Shown: positions 41,989 to 49,756 of the stretch, piece after piece
Position numbering within the stretch: the stretch's first letter is position 1
Layout: each line of letters opens with the position of its first letter
Source: Curtobacterium sp. HSID17257
GTDB taxonomy: Bacteria; Actinomycetota; Actinomycetes; Actinomycetales; Microbacteriaceae
Direction of reading: 5' to 3'
Length of the DNA: 64,000 nucleotides
Assembly (NCBI RefSeq): GCF_003989515.1
Contig: NZ_RBLU01000002.1
Span: forward strand, 1 to 64,000
The notes under the pieces: generated by a model
What the model saw: only the letters and a program-made list of their open reading frames with translations
What the model was told of the DNA's origin: nothing
Databases searched by the model: none
Program-made: the position numbers and the translations under genes

Positions 41989-43146
41989 ATGTCCGCTCAC
42001 CTCGCCCACGCACCCGCAGCCTCTGAGCACGGTGTGCGCGACCGGCGGCTGTTCCGGGAGCTGGAGCGGCCCGGCCTGATCGTGTCGAACCTGACCCCGA
42101 ACTGGTTCGCGTCGATCATGGGGACCGGGATCGTCGCCGTCGCGGCCGCGTCGTTACCGCTGCAGTTCCCCGGTCTGCGCACGGCGGCGACGGTCGTCTG
42201 GGCGATCGCGGCGGTCCTGCTCGTCGCCCTCACCATCGCGACGGTCCTGCACTGGGTCCGCTACCGGAGCACCGCAGCGAAGCACCACCTCAACCCGGTG
42301 ATTTCCCACTTCTACGGCGCACCGCCCATGGCGTTCCTCACCGTCGGCGCCGGCACGATCCTCCTCGGCAAGGACTGGATCGGCCTCCCCGCCGCCGTCA
42401 CCGTCGACTGGGTCCTCTGGACCATCGGCACCATCGGCGGCCTGCTCACCGCGGTCCTGGTGCCGTACCTGGCGTTCACCCGCCACGAGAACACGCCCGA
42501 ATCCGCGTTCGGCGGCTGGCTGATGCCGATCGTCCCGCCGATGGTGTCCGCCTCGACCGGTGCGCTCCTCCTGCCGTATGCCCCCGACGGGCAGGCACGG
42601 GAGACCCTGCTGTGGTCCTGCTACGGCTTCTTCGGCCTCAGCCTCATCACGTCCCTGGTCGTCATTACGCTGATCTGGAACCGTCTCGCGCAACACAAGG
42701 TCGGTGCCGCCGGTATGGTGCCGACCCTGTGGATCGTCCTCGGACCGGTCGGACAGTCCATCACCGCGGTAAACCTCCTCGCATCGAACGCCCCCGCCGT
42801 CGTCGACGCGTCGACCGCCCACGCACTGCTGGTCGTGGCGCTGGTGTACGGGTTCGCGATGCTCGGCTTCGCGCTGCTGTGGACCGTCATCGCCCTCGCC
42901 ATCACCATCCGCACCGCCCGCGAACACCTGCCGTTCAGCCTGACCTGGTGGTCATTCACGTTCCCCGTCGGCACCTGCGTCACCGGCCTGAACGGCCTGG
43001 CCCTGCACTCCGGACTCACCGTCGTCGCCGTCCTCGCAGTCGTCTACTACGTGGGCCTCGTCGCCGCGTGGATCACCGTTGCCGTCCGCACCTTCCACGG
43101 CTCCGTCATCCGCGGCACACTCCTCGCACCACCACAGCCGGCATGA
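41989..43146 (+). CDS. TDT-family (TehA/SLAC1-like) anion transporter
   Basis: A 385-aa membrane protein with ten hydrophobic segments. The conserved entry is LTPNWFASIMGTGIVAVAA and the pore-helix Phe region is within TWWSFTFPVGTCV. TehA/SLAC1/Mae1 relatives conduct or export anions such as tellurite-related species, sulfite, malate or halides. Immediately behind a fluoride operon and paired with a LysR gene, a role in anion stress is attractive but unproven. Its stop overlaps the next gene (ATGA). Confidence 0.85.
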   Translation: MSAHLAHAPAASEHGVRDRRLFRELERPGLIVSNLTPNWFASIMGTGIVAVAAASLPLQFPGLRTAATVVWAIAAVLLVALTIATVLHWVRYRSTAAKHHLNPVISHFYGAPPMAFLTVGAGTILLGKDWIGLPAAVTVDWVLWTIGTIGGLLTAVLVPYLAFTRHENTPESAFGGWLMPIVPPMVSASTGALLLPYAPDGQARETLLWSCYGFFGLSLITSLVVITLIWNRLAQHKVGAAGMVPTLWIVLGPVGQSITAVNLLASNAPAVVDASTAHALLVVALVYGFAMLGFALLWTVIALAITIRTAREHLPFSLTWWSFTFPVGTCVTGLNGLALHSGLTVVAVLAVVYYVGLVAAWITVAVRTFHGSVIRGTLLAPPQPA

Positions 43147-43727
43147 GCACCCCCGACGAACTCGCGGACGAGGTCGCGGACGTTCGATCCCTGAACGCCC
43201 TCGCCGAGGCATGGCGCACCGCACCCGACGGTTCACGGCGGTTCGTCCCGAACTTCGACCCGAGATCCGGCGGCACATCCAGCCGCGTCCTGGTCCTCAT
43301 GCAGTCGCCCGGCCCCCAGACGATCGCCGCAGCGCACACGGCGATCTGCAGCGAGGACAACCCGGGCCCGACCGCGGCCGCGTTCCGCGCAGCCCGCATC
43401 GAGTCCGGACTCGCACGCAACGACTACCTCCGCTGGAACCTCATCCCGTGGGAGATTCTCGGCCGCGTCCGACCTGTGGACATCGACGAGGGGCGACACG
43501 CCCTCGAAACTCTGCTCAAGGTGCTCCCCGTGCTCGATGCCATCGTCACGTACGGTACCGCCGCCCTCGACGGAGTCATGCGGCACCTCACCCTGGACGA
43601 GCACCCCCGACTCGTACCCGTCATCGCGGCACCACACCCCTCTCCGGCCAACGGCCGCCATCGCGCGGAACAACAACGACGTTCCGTCCGAGCGCTCCGG
43701 CTCGCGGCGCTGACTCACCGGCTGTAG
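43143..43727 (+). CDS. Uracil-DNA glycosylase superfamily protein
   Basis: A 194-aa protein of the UDG fold. The water-activating loop reads VLMQSPGPQTIAA, the middle motif is RWNLIPWEI and the C-terminal HPSPANGRHR is the DNA-intercalation/His motif of the superfamily. It is shorter than Ung and closer to family 4/5-like or mug-like branches. It overlaps the TDT gene stop, so both are translated together. Why a repair-type gene is coupled to an anion transporter is unclear. Confidence 0.78.
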   Translation: MSTPDELADEVADVRSLNALAEAWRTAPDGSRRFVPNFDPRSGGTSSRVLVLMQSPGPQTIAAAHTAICSEDNPGPTAAAFRAARIESGLARNDYLRWNLIPWEILGRVRPVDIDEGRHALETLLKVLPVLDAIVTYGTAALDGVMRHLTLDEHPRLVPVIAAPHPSPANGRHRAEQQRRSVRALRLAALTHRL

Positions 43728-43849
43728 CAAATACGAACGACTCCGCTACAACTGCCCGTGCCGACGGTTCGGCAGCGTGTGAGGCGGCGTGTCTTGTAAC
43801 GGAACCCAATCCCGGAATCTACGTGCCGCCACTACCCCTCCTGGTCGAG

Positions 43850-43861
43850 TTTCGCTACGTT
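43850..43861. repeat. Left copy of transposon end-type repeat
   Basis: TTTCGCTACGTT is the inverted match of AACGCAGCGAAA at 46691-46702 (11 of 12). Together they bracket the resolvase-TniA-TniB genes. Confidence 0.4.
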
Positions 43862-43867
43862 CTCTCC

Positions 43868-44470
43868 ATGGGTCACCTCCTCGGGTACGCGCGCGTGTCC
43901 ACCACCGACCAGGACGCGTCGCTACAGATCGACGCGCTGGGCGCCGCCGGCTGCTACCGCGTGTTCGTCGACACCATGTCCGGGTCGCTGCAACACCGGC
44001 CCGAGCTCGACAAGCTCCTCGACCAGCTCCGCCCCGGCGACACTCTCGTCGTCTGGCGACTCGACCGGCTCGGTCGATCCATCCGGCACCTCATCGACCA
44101 GCTGCACGCACTCGCCGAACGCGGCATCGGGTTCCGGTCGCTGCAGGAGACCATTGACACCACCTCACCCGGTGGCCGGCTTGTGTTCCACGTCTTCGCT
44201 GCGCTGGCGGAGTTCGAACGGGACCTCATCAAGGAACGCACCAACGCCGGCCTCGCCGCCGCCCGAGCCCGCGGCAGAACCGGCGGCCGACCATCTCGGC
44301 TCTCCGCGGACCAGGTGCGCACCGCACGCCGGCTCTACGAACAGCAGGACATGACCGTCGCGCAGATCGGCGATGTCCTCGGCGTCAGCCGCACCACCAT
44401 CTACCGGACGCTCGCGAAGCACGCCGAACCCGTCGCCCGCCGACGCGCAAAGCCCTCACCGACGATGTAG
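43868..44470 (+). CDS. Serine recombinase (resolvase/invertase)
   Basis: A 200-aa small serine recombinase. Catalytic Ser is in YARVSTTDQDA (about 10); VWRLDRLGRSIRHL and the long E-helix AALAEFERDLIKERT follow. The C-terminal HTH reads MTVAQIGDVLGVSRTTIYRTL. All active residues are present. It precedes a TniA-like transposase, the order of a Tn5053/Tn402-like cointegrate resolvase (TniR). The ATG at 43868 is at the left edge of the module. Confidence 0.92.
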   Translation: MGHLLGYARVSTTDQDASLQIDALGAAGCYRVFVDTMSGSLQHRPELDKLLDQLRPGDTLVVWRLDRLGRSIRHLIDQLHALAERGIGFRSLQETIDTTSPGGRLVFHVFAALAEFERDLIKERTNAGLAAARARGRTGGRPSRLSADQVRTARRLYEQQDMTVAQIGDVLGVSRTTIYRTLAKHAEPVARRRAKPSPTM

Positions 44471-44476
44471 CCGGTC

Positions 44477-45871
44477 ATGGACGCGAGCGAGCGGTGGCGA
44501 ATCCTTCGACTGCACGTCGAGGACGCAATCCCGCTTGCCACTCTGGCCCGCAGCACGGGCGTCACCGAGCGCACCCTGCAACGCTGGCTCGCCCGCTACC
44601 GGACAGGCGGATACGCCGCCCTCGCCGACGACGCTCGCGCCGACCATGGCGTCCGACGCACAGCACCGGAACTCGTCCGCCTGGTCGAAGGGCTTGCGCT
44701 CACCAAGCCGCGGCCGTCGATCGCCACCATTCACCGTCAGGTTGGCGTCCACTGCGCTGAACGGGGACTGCCGTCGCCGTCGTACTCCGCCGTGCGGTCG
44801 ATCGTGAACGGGCTCGATCCCGGAATGGTGACGCTCGCACTCGAGGGGCCAGCGTCATACCGTGACAAACACGAGCTGCTGCTCCGACGTCGCGCGGACC
44901 GCCCGAACGCGATCTGGCAGGCGGACCACACGATGCTTGACCTGCTCATCGTCGGGCCCGACGGCAAGCCCGCACGGCCGTGGTTGACGGTGATCCTCGA
45001 CGACTACTCCCGCGCGATCTGCGGGTACATGGTGTTCCTCGGTGCCCCGTCAGCGGCGAACACCGCGCTCGCGCTGCGCCAAGCGATCTGGCACAAGCCG
45101 GAACCGGACTGGCCCGTCTGCGGGATCCCGGACGTGCTCTACACGGACCACGGGTCCGACTTCACCAGCCATCGTCTCGGCGACACCGCCGCTGTGCTGC
45201 ACCTCCGCATCATCCACTCGCAGGTCGCCCGGCCCCAGGGGCGCGGGAAGATCGAGCGGTTCTTCGGCACGATCAACACCGAACTGCTCCCAACGCTCCC
45301 CGGCCATTTCGCAGCCGGATCCTCGGCGCCGACGCCGGCGCTGGATCTCGGCGGCGTCGACAGTGCCATCAGCACGTTCATCCGCAGCTACAACGCCCGC
45401 ACCCACCGCGAGCTCCGGACGAGCCCACTGCACGCGTGGATTGCAGACGGGTGGCTGCCACGGCTCCCGAAGTCCCTTGAACAGCTCGACGGGTTCCTGC
45501 TCACCGTCCCCACGACGCGGGTCGTGCAGCGCGATGGCATCCACTTCGAGGGCCTCCGCTACACCGCGGCCACTCTCGCGCCGTTCGTCGGTAGCACCGT
45601 GAGTGTCCGGTACGACCCACGCGACGTCACCGAGATCCGCGTCTTCCACCGCGACGTGTTCCTCTGCACCGCGATCAGCACCGAGCACCAGACCGAGACG
45701 ATCAGCCTCAAGCAGATCCAAGCCGCCAGGAACGCTCACCGCCGGGCTTTACGCGGGCAGATCCACGAACGCATCGCGATCGTCAGTCCCAAACTCGACG
45801 ACACCACCACACCGGCAGCCGTCGAGACGGATCGGCCGCGACTGAAGACCTACGAGGAGGACCGGTCATGA
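44477..45871 (+). CDS. Mu/TniA-like DDE transposase
   Basis: A 464-aa transposase. The N-terminal HTH region (IPLATLARSTGVTERTLQRWLARY) is followed by an integrase core with Asp in IWQADHTMLD, Asp in YTDHGSDFTS and Glu in GRGKIERFFGT. A Mu-type C-terminal beta-barrel (EGLRYTAATLAPFVGSTVSVRYDP) follows, then a basic tail. This matches TniA/MuA and the TnsB-like branch. It starts 6 nt after the resolvase stop and overlaps the ATPase gene by ATGA. Confidence 0.9.
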   Translation: MDASERWRILRLHVEDAIPLATLARSTGVTERTLQRWLARYRTGGYAALADDARADHGVRRTAPELVRLVEGLALTKPRPSIATIHRQVGVHCAERGLPSPSYSAVRSIVNGLDPGMVTLALEGPASYRDKHELLLRRRADRPNAIWQADHTMLDLLIVGPDGKPARPWLTVILDDYSRAICGYMVFLGAPSAANTALALRQAIWHKPEPDWPVCGIPDVLYTDHGSDFTSHRLGDTAAVLHLRIIHSQVARPQGRGKIERFFGTINTELLPTLPGHFAAGSSAPTPALDLGGVDSAISTFIRSYNARTHRELRTSPLHAWIADGWLPRLPKSLEQLDGFLLTVPTTRVVQRDGIHFEGLRYTAATLAPFVGSTVSVRYDPRDVTEIRVFHRDVFLCTAISTEHQTETISLKQIQAARNAHRRALRGQIHERIAIVSPKLDDTTTPAAVETDRPRLKTYEEDRS

Positions 45872-46680
45872 CGAGCCAGTTCATCGTCACCAAGGAGCAC
45901 CGCCGGTTCGCAGAGTTTGCCGACGCGGTCCGGAAGCAGAACACCATCGGCGTCTGCTTCGGGCCCGCCGGCGTCGGCAAGACCCTCTCAGCGCGCCGCT
46001 ACGCGCACTGGGACAGCATCGGCCCGTTCATCGCCAGGTGGGCCGCACGCAGTGAAGACGACACCAAGATCTATGCCGCGGCCCACCGCGCCCGGACCGT
46101 CTTCTACACGCCCGAGGTCTCCGCGACGATGCGCGCCCTGCAAGAGGACCTCCGGCACGACATGATCCGCACCGAACGCTGCATCGAGGAACACCTCGTC
46201 CTCCACGGCGGCCACGTCGACCACGCGCACGGCCCCAACCCGTCACTGCTCGAGCTGATCATCATCGATGAGTCCGAACGCCTCACCGGCAACGCCATCG
46301 AGTGGCTCCGCGACCAGTACGACCGAACAGGCATCGCGATGATCCTGATCGGCATGCCCGGCATCGAGAAGCAGTTCACTCACTACCCACAGCTCTACAG
46401 CCGACTCGGGTTCGCCCACCAGTACCGCCCCCTCGGCCACGACGAGCTGCTGTTCGTCCTCGAACGTCAATGGCGCAAGCTCGGCAAGACCCTCGACCCC
46501 GACGACTTCACTGACGCGCAAGCCATCGCCGCCGTCGAACGCATCACCCGCGGCAACTTCCGTCTCCTCGAACGTCTCCTCCCACAGATTCAACGTGTCC
46601 TGAAGATCAACGAGCTCGACGTCATCACCAACGACGTCGTCGAAGCCGCCCGCAGCACCCTCGTCATCGGCACCACCTAA
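45868..46680 (+). CDS. TniB-like AAA ATPase transposition helper
   Basis: A 270-aa AAA+ protein. Walker A is FGPAGVGKTLSARRYA (about 32-47), Walker B is ELIIIDESERL and sensor-1 is MILIGMPGIEKQF. Such ATPases (TniB, MuB, TnsC) select target DNA and activate the transposase. It is coupled to the transposase gene. A TniQ-type gene, usual in Tn5053/Tn402 relatives, is not seen. Confidence 0.9.
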   Translation: MTSQFIVTKEHRRFAEFADAVRKQNTIGVCFGPAGVGKTLSARRYAHWDSIGPFIARWAARSEDDTKIYAAAHRARTVFYTPEVSATMRALQEDLRHDMIRTERCIEEHLVLHGGHVDHAHGPNPSLLELIIIDESERLTGNAIEWLRDQYDRTGIAMILIGMPGIEKQFTHYPQLYSRLGFAHQYRPLGHDELLFVLERQWRKLGKTLDPDDFTDAQAIAAVERITRGNFRLLERLLPQIQRVLKINELDVITNDVVEAARSTLVIGTT

Positions 46681-47107
46681 CCCGACACGGAACGCAGCGA
46701 AAACCGCGACACAGAGCGAAGCTGCTCACACTGTCCGGATAGATGGTCCGGAATAGGTTCCGAAGAAGGCCCCCTGAGCGGGACGGTCAAGCAGCTGAGA
46801 AGGCCTGCCCGTCGGCCTTCATTCGCCGAAGAATCCCGCCTGGCCAGCGAGGGAGATCATGTCCTCAGCTCGCCCGGTCGCAGGGTAACGAAGGGCTCCG
46901 GAATGAGCACCTTCCCGACGGTCCCGACATCCTCGGCGAGGACCGGTCAGATGCGGAACAGGCGCGGAACGGACACATCGAGTTCCAACTCGACAACCTT
47001 GAGCTTCCGCCGCCGCCGGCGCAGCATCAGGAGTACGACAAGGTGCGTGCTGCTTCAGAGTGTGAGGTAGTGCGCCAGGGGATCGAGGAGCTCCTTACCC
47101 GAAGGAG
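46681..47107. other. 427-bp stretch with end repeats, no confident gene
   Basis: Begins with two tandem repeat-like copies, CGACAC...AGCGAA at 46683-46701 and 46707-46720, which look like transposase-binding repeats of a right end; AACGCAGCGAAA at 46691-46702 mirrors the left copy. A plus-strand frame from 46743 has low-complexity Pro/Arg/Ser composition and is not convincing. Confidence 0.45.
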
Positions 47108-47851
47108 CTATCTCAAGCGCCGGGTTTCGAGCAGCTCCAGCAGCGGCTTCACGTCGCGGCCTGCAGTGAGCCACTCAACCGGCGTCGCCGGTTCGCCGTC
47201 GAAGGACGTGTACGAGTGCGGAGTCGTCATGAATCCGAGGATCGACGTCGGGTGCATGTCGTCATCGAAAGCTCCGACCAGCGACGTCATGTAGTTCAGC
47301 GATGGTTGATCCGGATCGTCGGTGAACTGCCATGTCGGGAACAGAAGCTCGTCGTCGCACACGAACGCGAACAGGTCGCCGAACGCGAGATCTGTGAGGA
47401 CCCGGCCAGTTCCTGTGTCCAGCCAGTCGGCTGCCTGTTCCAAGGTGAGTGAGGCGCTCAATCCGCGCTGCCACGATCGGCGTTCAAGTGCGTCGAGCTC
47501 TCCACGCGCGACAGCAGCCTTCGCCGCTTCATACCGCTCCCGCGTAACGAACACGGCCTCGATCAGGACCCCCTCCTCGTCAGGGGTAAGGTCCCGGCCG
47601 GTCTGCGTTCGCGGCGGGTTGTGGCGAGGCCCAAAGTCGTGACCGCCGGCGTGGACGCCGATGAGCCTCCGGAAGGCGCCATCGAGCCGGGGCGAGTCGA
47701 GCTCGCGGTCCCGTGCAACTTGGACCGCGTCGTCGGCGTCCGCGAAGTCCATCGCGGCAACCTCTCGGACGCTTTCCAGCAGCTCCTCACCGGTCCGGAC
47801 GGCGAGAGCCACACGTGCGCGAGCGCGAGCGATTTGTAGCCGTGACGTCAT
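47108..47851 (-). CDS. Putative DNA-binding protein, paralogue A
   Basis: A 247-aa protein. A helical segment (SASLTLEQAADWLDTG) is followed by LFAFVCDDELLFPTWQF and a C-terminal part ending TPVEWLTAGRDVKPLLELLE. This layout (a small helix-turn-helix, an FPxWQF strand, and a WLxxGxD... tail) recalls the C-terminal domain of Xre/MbcA/ParS-type antitoxins and excisionase-like proteins. No toxin gene of the RES type is adjacent. It follows paralogue B on the same strand after 68 nt. Confidence 0.62.
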   Translation of the reverse strand: MTSRLQIARARARVALAVRTGEELLESVREVAAMDFADADDAVQVARDRELDSPRLDGAFRRLIGVHAGGHDFGPRHNPPRTQTGRDLTPDEEGVLIEAVFVTRERYEAAKAAVARGELDALERRSWQRGLSASLTLEQAADWLDTGTGRVLTDLAFGDLFAFVCDDELLFPTWQFTDDPDQPSLNYMTSLVGAFDDDMHPTSILGFMTTPHSYTSFDGEPATPVEWLTAGRDVKPLLELLETRRLR

Positions 47852-47919
47852 CGGGGGTTCACAGTGGTTGCTTCCTCTGCTTCAGCCGAAGTGTGGACGC
47901 CGTTTTTCCCCAGCCGATC

Positions 47920-48624
47920 TCACCGATCATCCCGTCCTCCGAGAACGAGATCTGGGAGGCGTGAAGCGGACCCTTCGAGCACAAGCAGCAAGGTCCGCAC
48001 CACGGGCCAAGGCGATCCGCCCGCGATTAGATGTTCTCGTGGGCTGCACCGCGAGCCGCCCCGCTGCAAGTGCGGGTCTTCGGAGCACATCAGGCGAGTA
48101 ACTAGTGCCGGCGGCGCGTCCGGGGGTATGCACTGCAGCACCGTCGGGAGGACCTCGGAGATGAGCTCCAGAGTCCGGGCGCCGGCGTCGATGAACTGCC
48201 ACGAAGGGAACAGCAAGGCTCCAGCCCGTTCGAATCCCCAAAGCTGTCGAGAAACCATGTCAGCCCGAAGCTCACGGAGAGTGCTCCCCCGTCGTCGGGC
48301 CACGTCATCGGCCTGCAACACCGTCGCGTGCTCGATCGATATGGCTCGGATCAGCACGGTCATGAGATTCCGGTCGCTCAGCTCCGCTTCCCATTGGAAC
48401 TCGTCACCGACGGCGCCGATCCACTGAAGGATGAGGGCTCGCTTCGCCGTTCCCAGCGGACTCGGCCGGTTGAGCGCCGTTAGCGAGTCCGCGATCTGCG
48501 CCACTGTTGCGTCGAACTCGAGGCCAAGCGATTGGATGGCCGCTTCCAGCGCGGCGACCGACGTTTGATGCGAGCCCGCAGGCTCCAACGACGCAGGGGC
48601 CGCCCCTGATACGTCCGACGCCAC
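47920..48624 (-). CDS. Putative DNA-binding protein, paralogue B
   Basis: A 234-aa relative of the protein at 47108: LRADMVSRQLWGFERAGALLFPSWQF aligns with its LLFPTWQF core, and CSPREHLIAGGSPWPVVRTL with its WLTAGRDVKPLLELL end. The N-terminal half differs. The GTG at 48624 follows a GGAAGG and GGGGA stretch. It is divergent from the gene at 48685 across a perfect palindrome that contains the -10 box of both directions. Confidence 0.62.
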   Translation of the reverse strand: MASDVSGAAPASLEPAGSHQTSVAALEAAIQSLGLEFDATVAQIADSLTALNRPSPLGTAKRALILQWIGAVGDEFQWEAELSDRNLMTVLIRAISIEHATVLQADDVARRRGSTLRELRADMVSRQLWGFERAGALLFPSWQFIDAGARTLELISEVLPTVLQCIPPDAPPALVTRLMCSEDPHLQRGGSRCSPREHLIAGGSPWPVVRTLLLVLEGSASRLPDLVLGGRDDR

Positions 48625-48666
48625 TTCCCCACCTTCCAGCCGCTTGCGACCCGACTCATGCCGCGT

Positions 48667-48682
48667 GCTGATTATAATCAGC
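48667..48682. promoter_or_regulatory. Symmetric operator/promoter palindrome
   Basis: GCTGATTATAATCAGC is a perfect 16-bp palindrome whose centre reads TATAAT on both strands. On the plus strand TATAAT (48673-48678) ends 6 nt before the ATG at 48685, a leaderless spacing. On the minus strand the same sequence can serve the gene starting at 48624. One bound dimer would block both. Confidence 0.65.
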
Positions 48683-48684
48683 GC

Positions 48685-49089
48685 ATGGGAGAAGGCGAGC
48701 AGGGCGCGGGTTCTGCTTCACCGCGCCTCACGATCGAAGCCGCAGTCGGCACCAGAGTTGAACTCTCTTGGCTGGACGCGGTCGTGGTTCCCGAGGCCGC
48801 GCGTATCGACTATCGAACCATCGGGCGTCGCGGTGACTTCGTCGTGACCGTCGGAGCTGCCGAACTCGCCGCTGTCTGTGACCTCGACTCCGGCGAGTAC
48901 GTCATCAGCGGAGAGCTTGGAGGGGACGAATCGGCGGCGGCGCTGATGCGCGAACTCCTGAGGCGCCGCCTCCAACACCTTCATGAGGCTCCCATCGAGT
49001 CTCGGCAACGCTTCGAGGGACGCCTCCGTTCCCTCGCTGAGATGTCGGGCGGAACCTGGTTTGCTTTCGAAACGGTGATCGACCCCTAA
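48685..49089 (+). CDS. Hypothetical protein
   Basis: A 134-aa soluble protein with beta-rich first half (VGTRVELSWLDAVVVPEAARI) and a helical acidic/basic second half (MRELLRRRLQHLHE). I do not recognise a family. The start is supported by a leaderless TATAAT box inside the palindrome. Its end overlaps the convergent HTH gene by 4 nt. Confidence 0.62.
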   Translation: MGEGEQGAGSASPRLTIEAAVGTRVELSWLDAVVVPEAARIDYRTIGRRGDFVVTVGAAELAAVCDLDSGEYVISGELGGDESAAALMRELLRRRLQHLHEAPIESRQRFEGRLRSLAEMSGGTWFAFETVIDP

Positions 49090-49364
49090 CGGGCGGGTCG
49101 TCGCCACAGTTCGGCGTCGAGGGCAAGCTCGAGCCGAGCGAGCGTGGCGAGATCCGGCCAGGAACGGCCGGCCAGAACACCGAGCAACGTTGTGTGGTGC
49201 ACTCCAGCAGCCGTCGCGACAGCGCGTGTGCTCTGAGTTCCCATCGCCTGTCTCAGTCGCACCACAAATGTACGAGCCGCTTCTGCGATCGCGTCGTCGG
49301 CAGGAATCTCCGGCCAGGGTGCCGGAGCGAGCTCGAACGGTCGCTGTCGGGGAGTTCTGCTCAC
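49086..49364 (-). CDS. Small Cro/CI-type HTH protein
   Basis: A 92-aa protein with an XRE-like helix-turn-helix: STRAVATAAGVHHTTLLGVLAG and then WPDLATLARLELALDAELW. The GTG at 49364 is likely leaderless (TACGCT 7 nt upstream on this strand); an ATG 30 nt earlier is an alternative. It converges on the hypothetical gene at 48685 with a 4-nt overlap. It could regulate the neighbouring palindrome (inference). Confidence 0.7.
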   Translation of the reverse strand: MSRTPRQRPFELAPAPWPEIPADDAIAEAARTFVVRLRQAMGTQSTRAVATAAGVHHTTLLGVLAGRSWPDLATLARLELALDAELWRRPAR

Positions 49365-49756
49365 GCGTCCCAGCGTAGAGCGCGAACCGTCCATCATGAG
49401 GATCGCCAACTGCCTCTGCGGCCTCGGCTCCTCCGAACAACCACCTCTCAGACGCAGATCAATATCAAAACGAATATTGACGTCCACCAGCAAGCCGGGC
49501 GTCCAGCACGTTCTCCCTCGTCGCTCCGCCCCCACCGCCACCGCCCGGTACCCCAAGGAACACGCGGCGACGGCGCCAGGGCGCGCTCCTCACGGCCGTG
49601 CCCGACCCCGAGTGTCGTGACGGCACCGCCGCGTCTCGTACTGACGGTTGCGCTCGACCGGCAGCGAGGTAGCATGTAGCACACCACGTTGCAGCCGGAT
49701 CTCCCGTCGGCCGCCGCCCGTGAACGGTCCGGGTCGGCGCTGGCACAGTGGCCCTC
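49365..49756. other. Right edge of accessory region, no gene seen
   Basis: A 392-bp interval where composition returns to host-like GC. It contains an AT-rich inverted repeat TCAATAT-N8-ATATTGA (49459-49480). No tRNA or repeat matching the left edge was found. A leaderless promoter for the CPBP gene is at its end (CACAGT at 49744-49749). Confidence 0.45.

Noticed and set aside
46743-47294. 183-codon plus-strand frame after tniB
   Set aside because: Overlaps the better supported minus-strand gene at 47108 and is Pro/Ser-rich; a tniQ was looked for here and not found.
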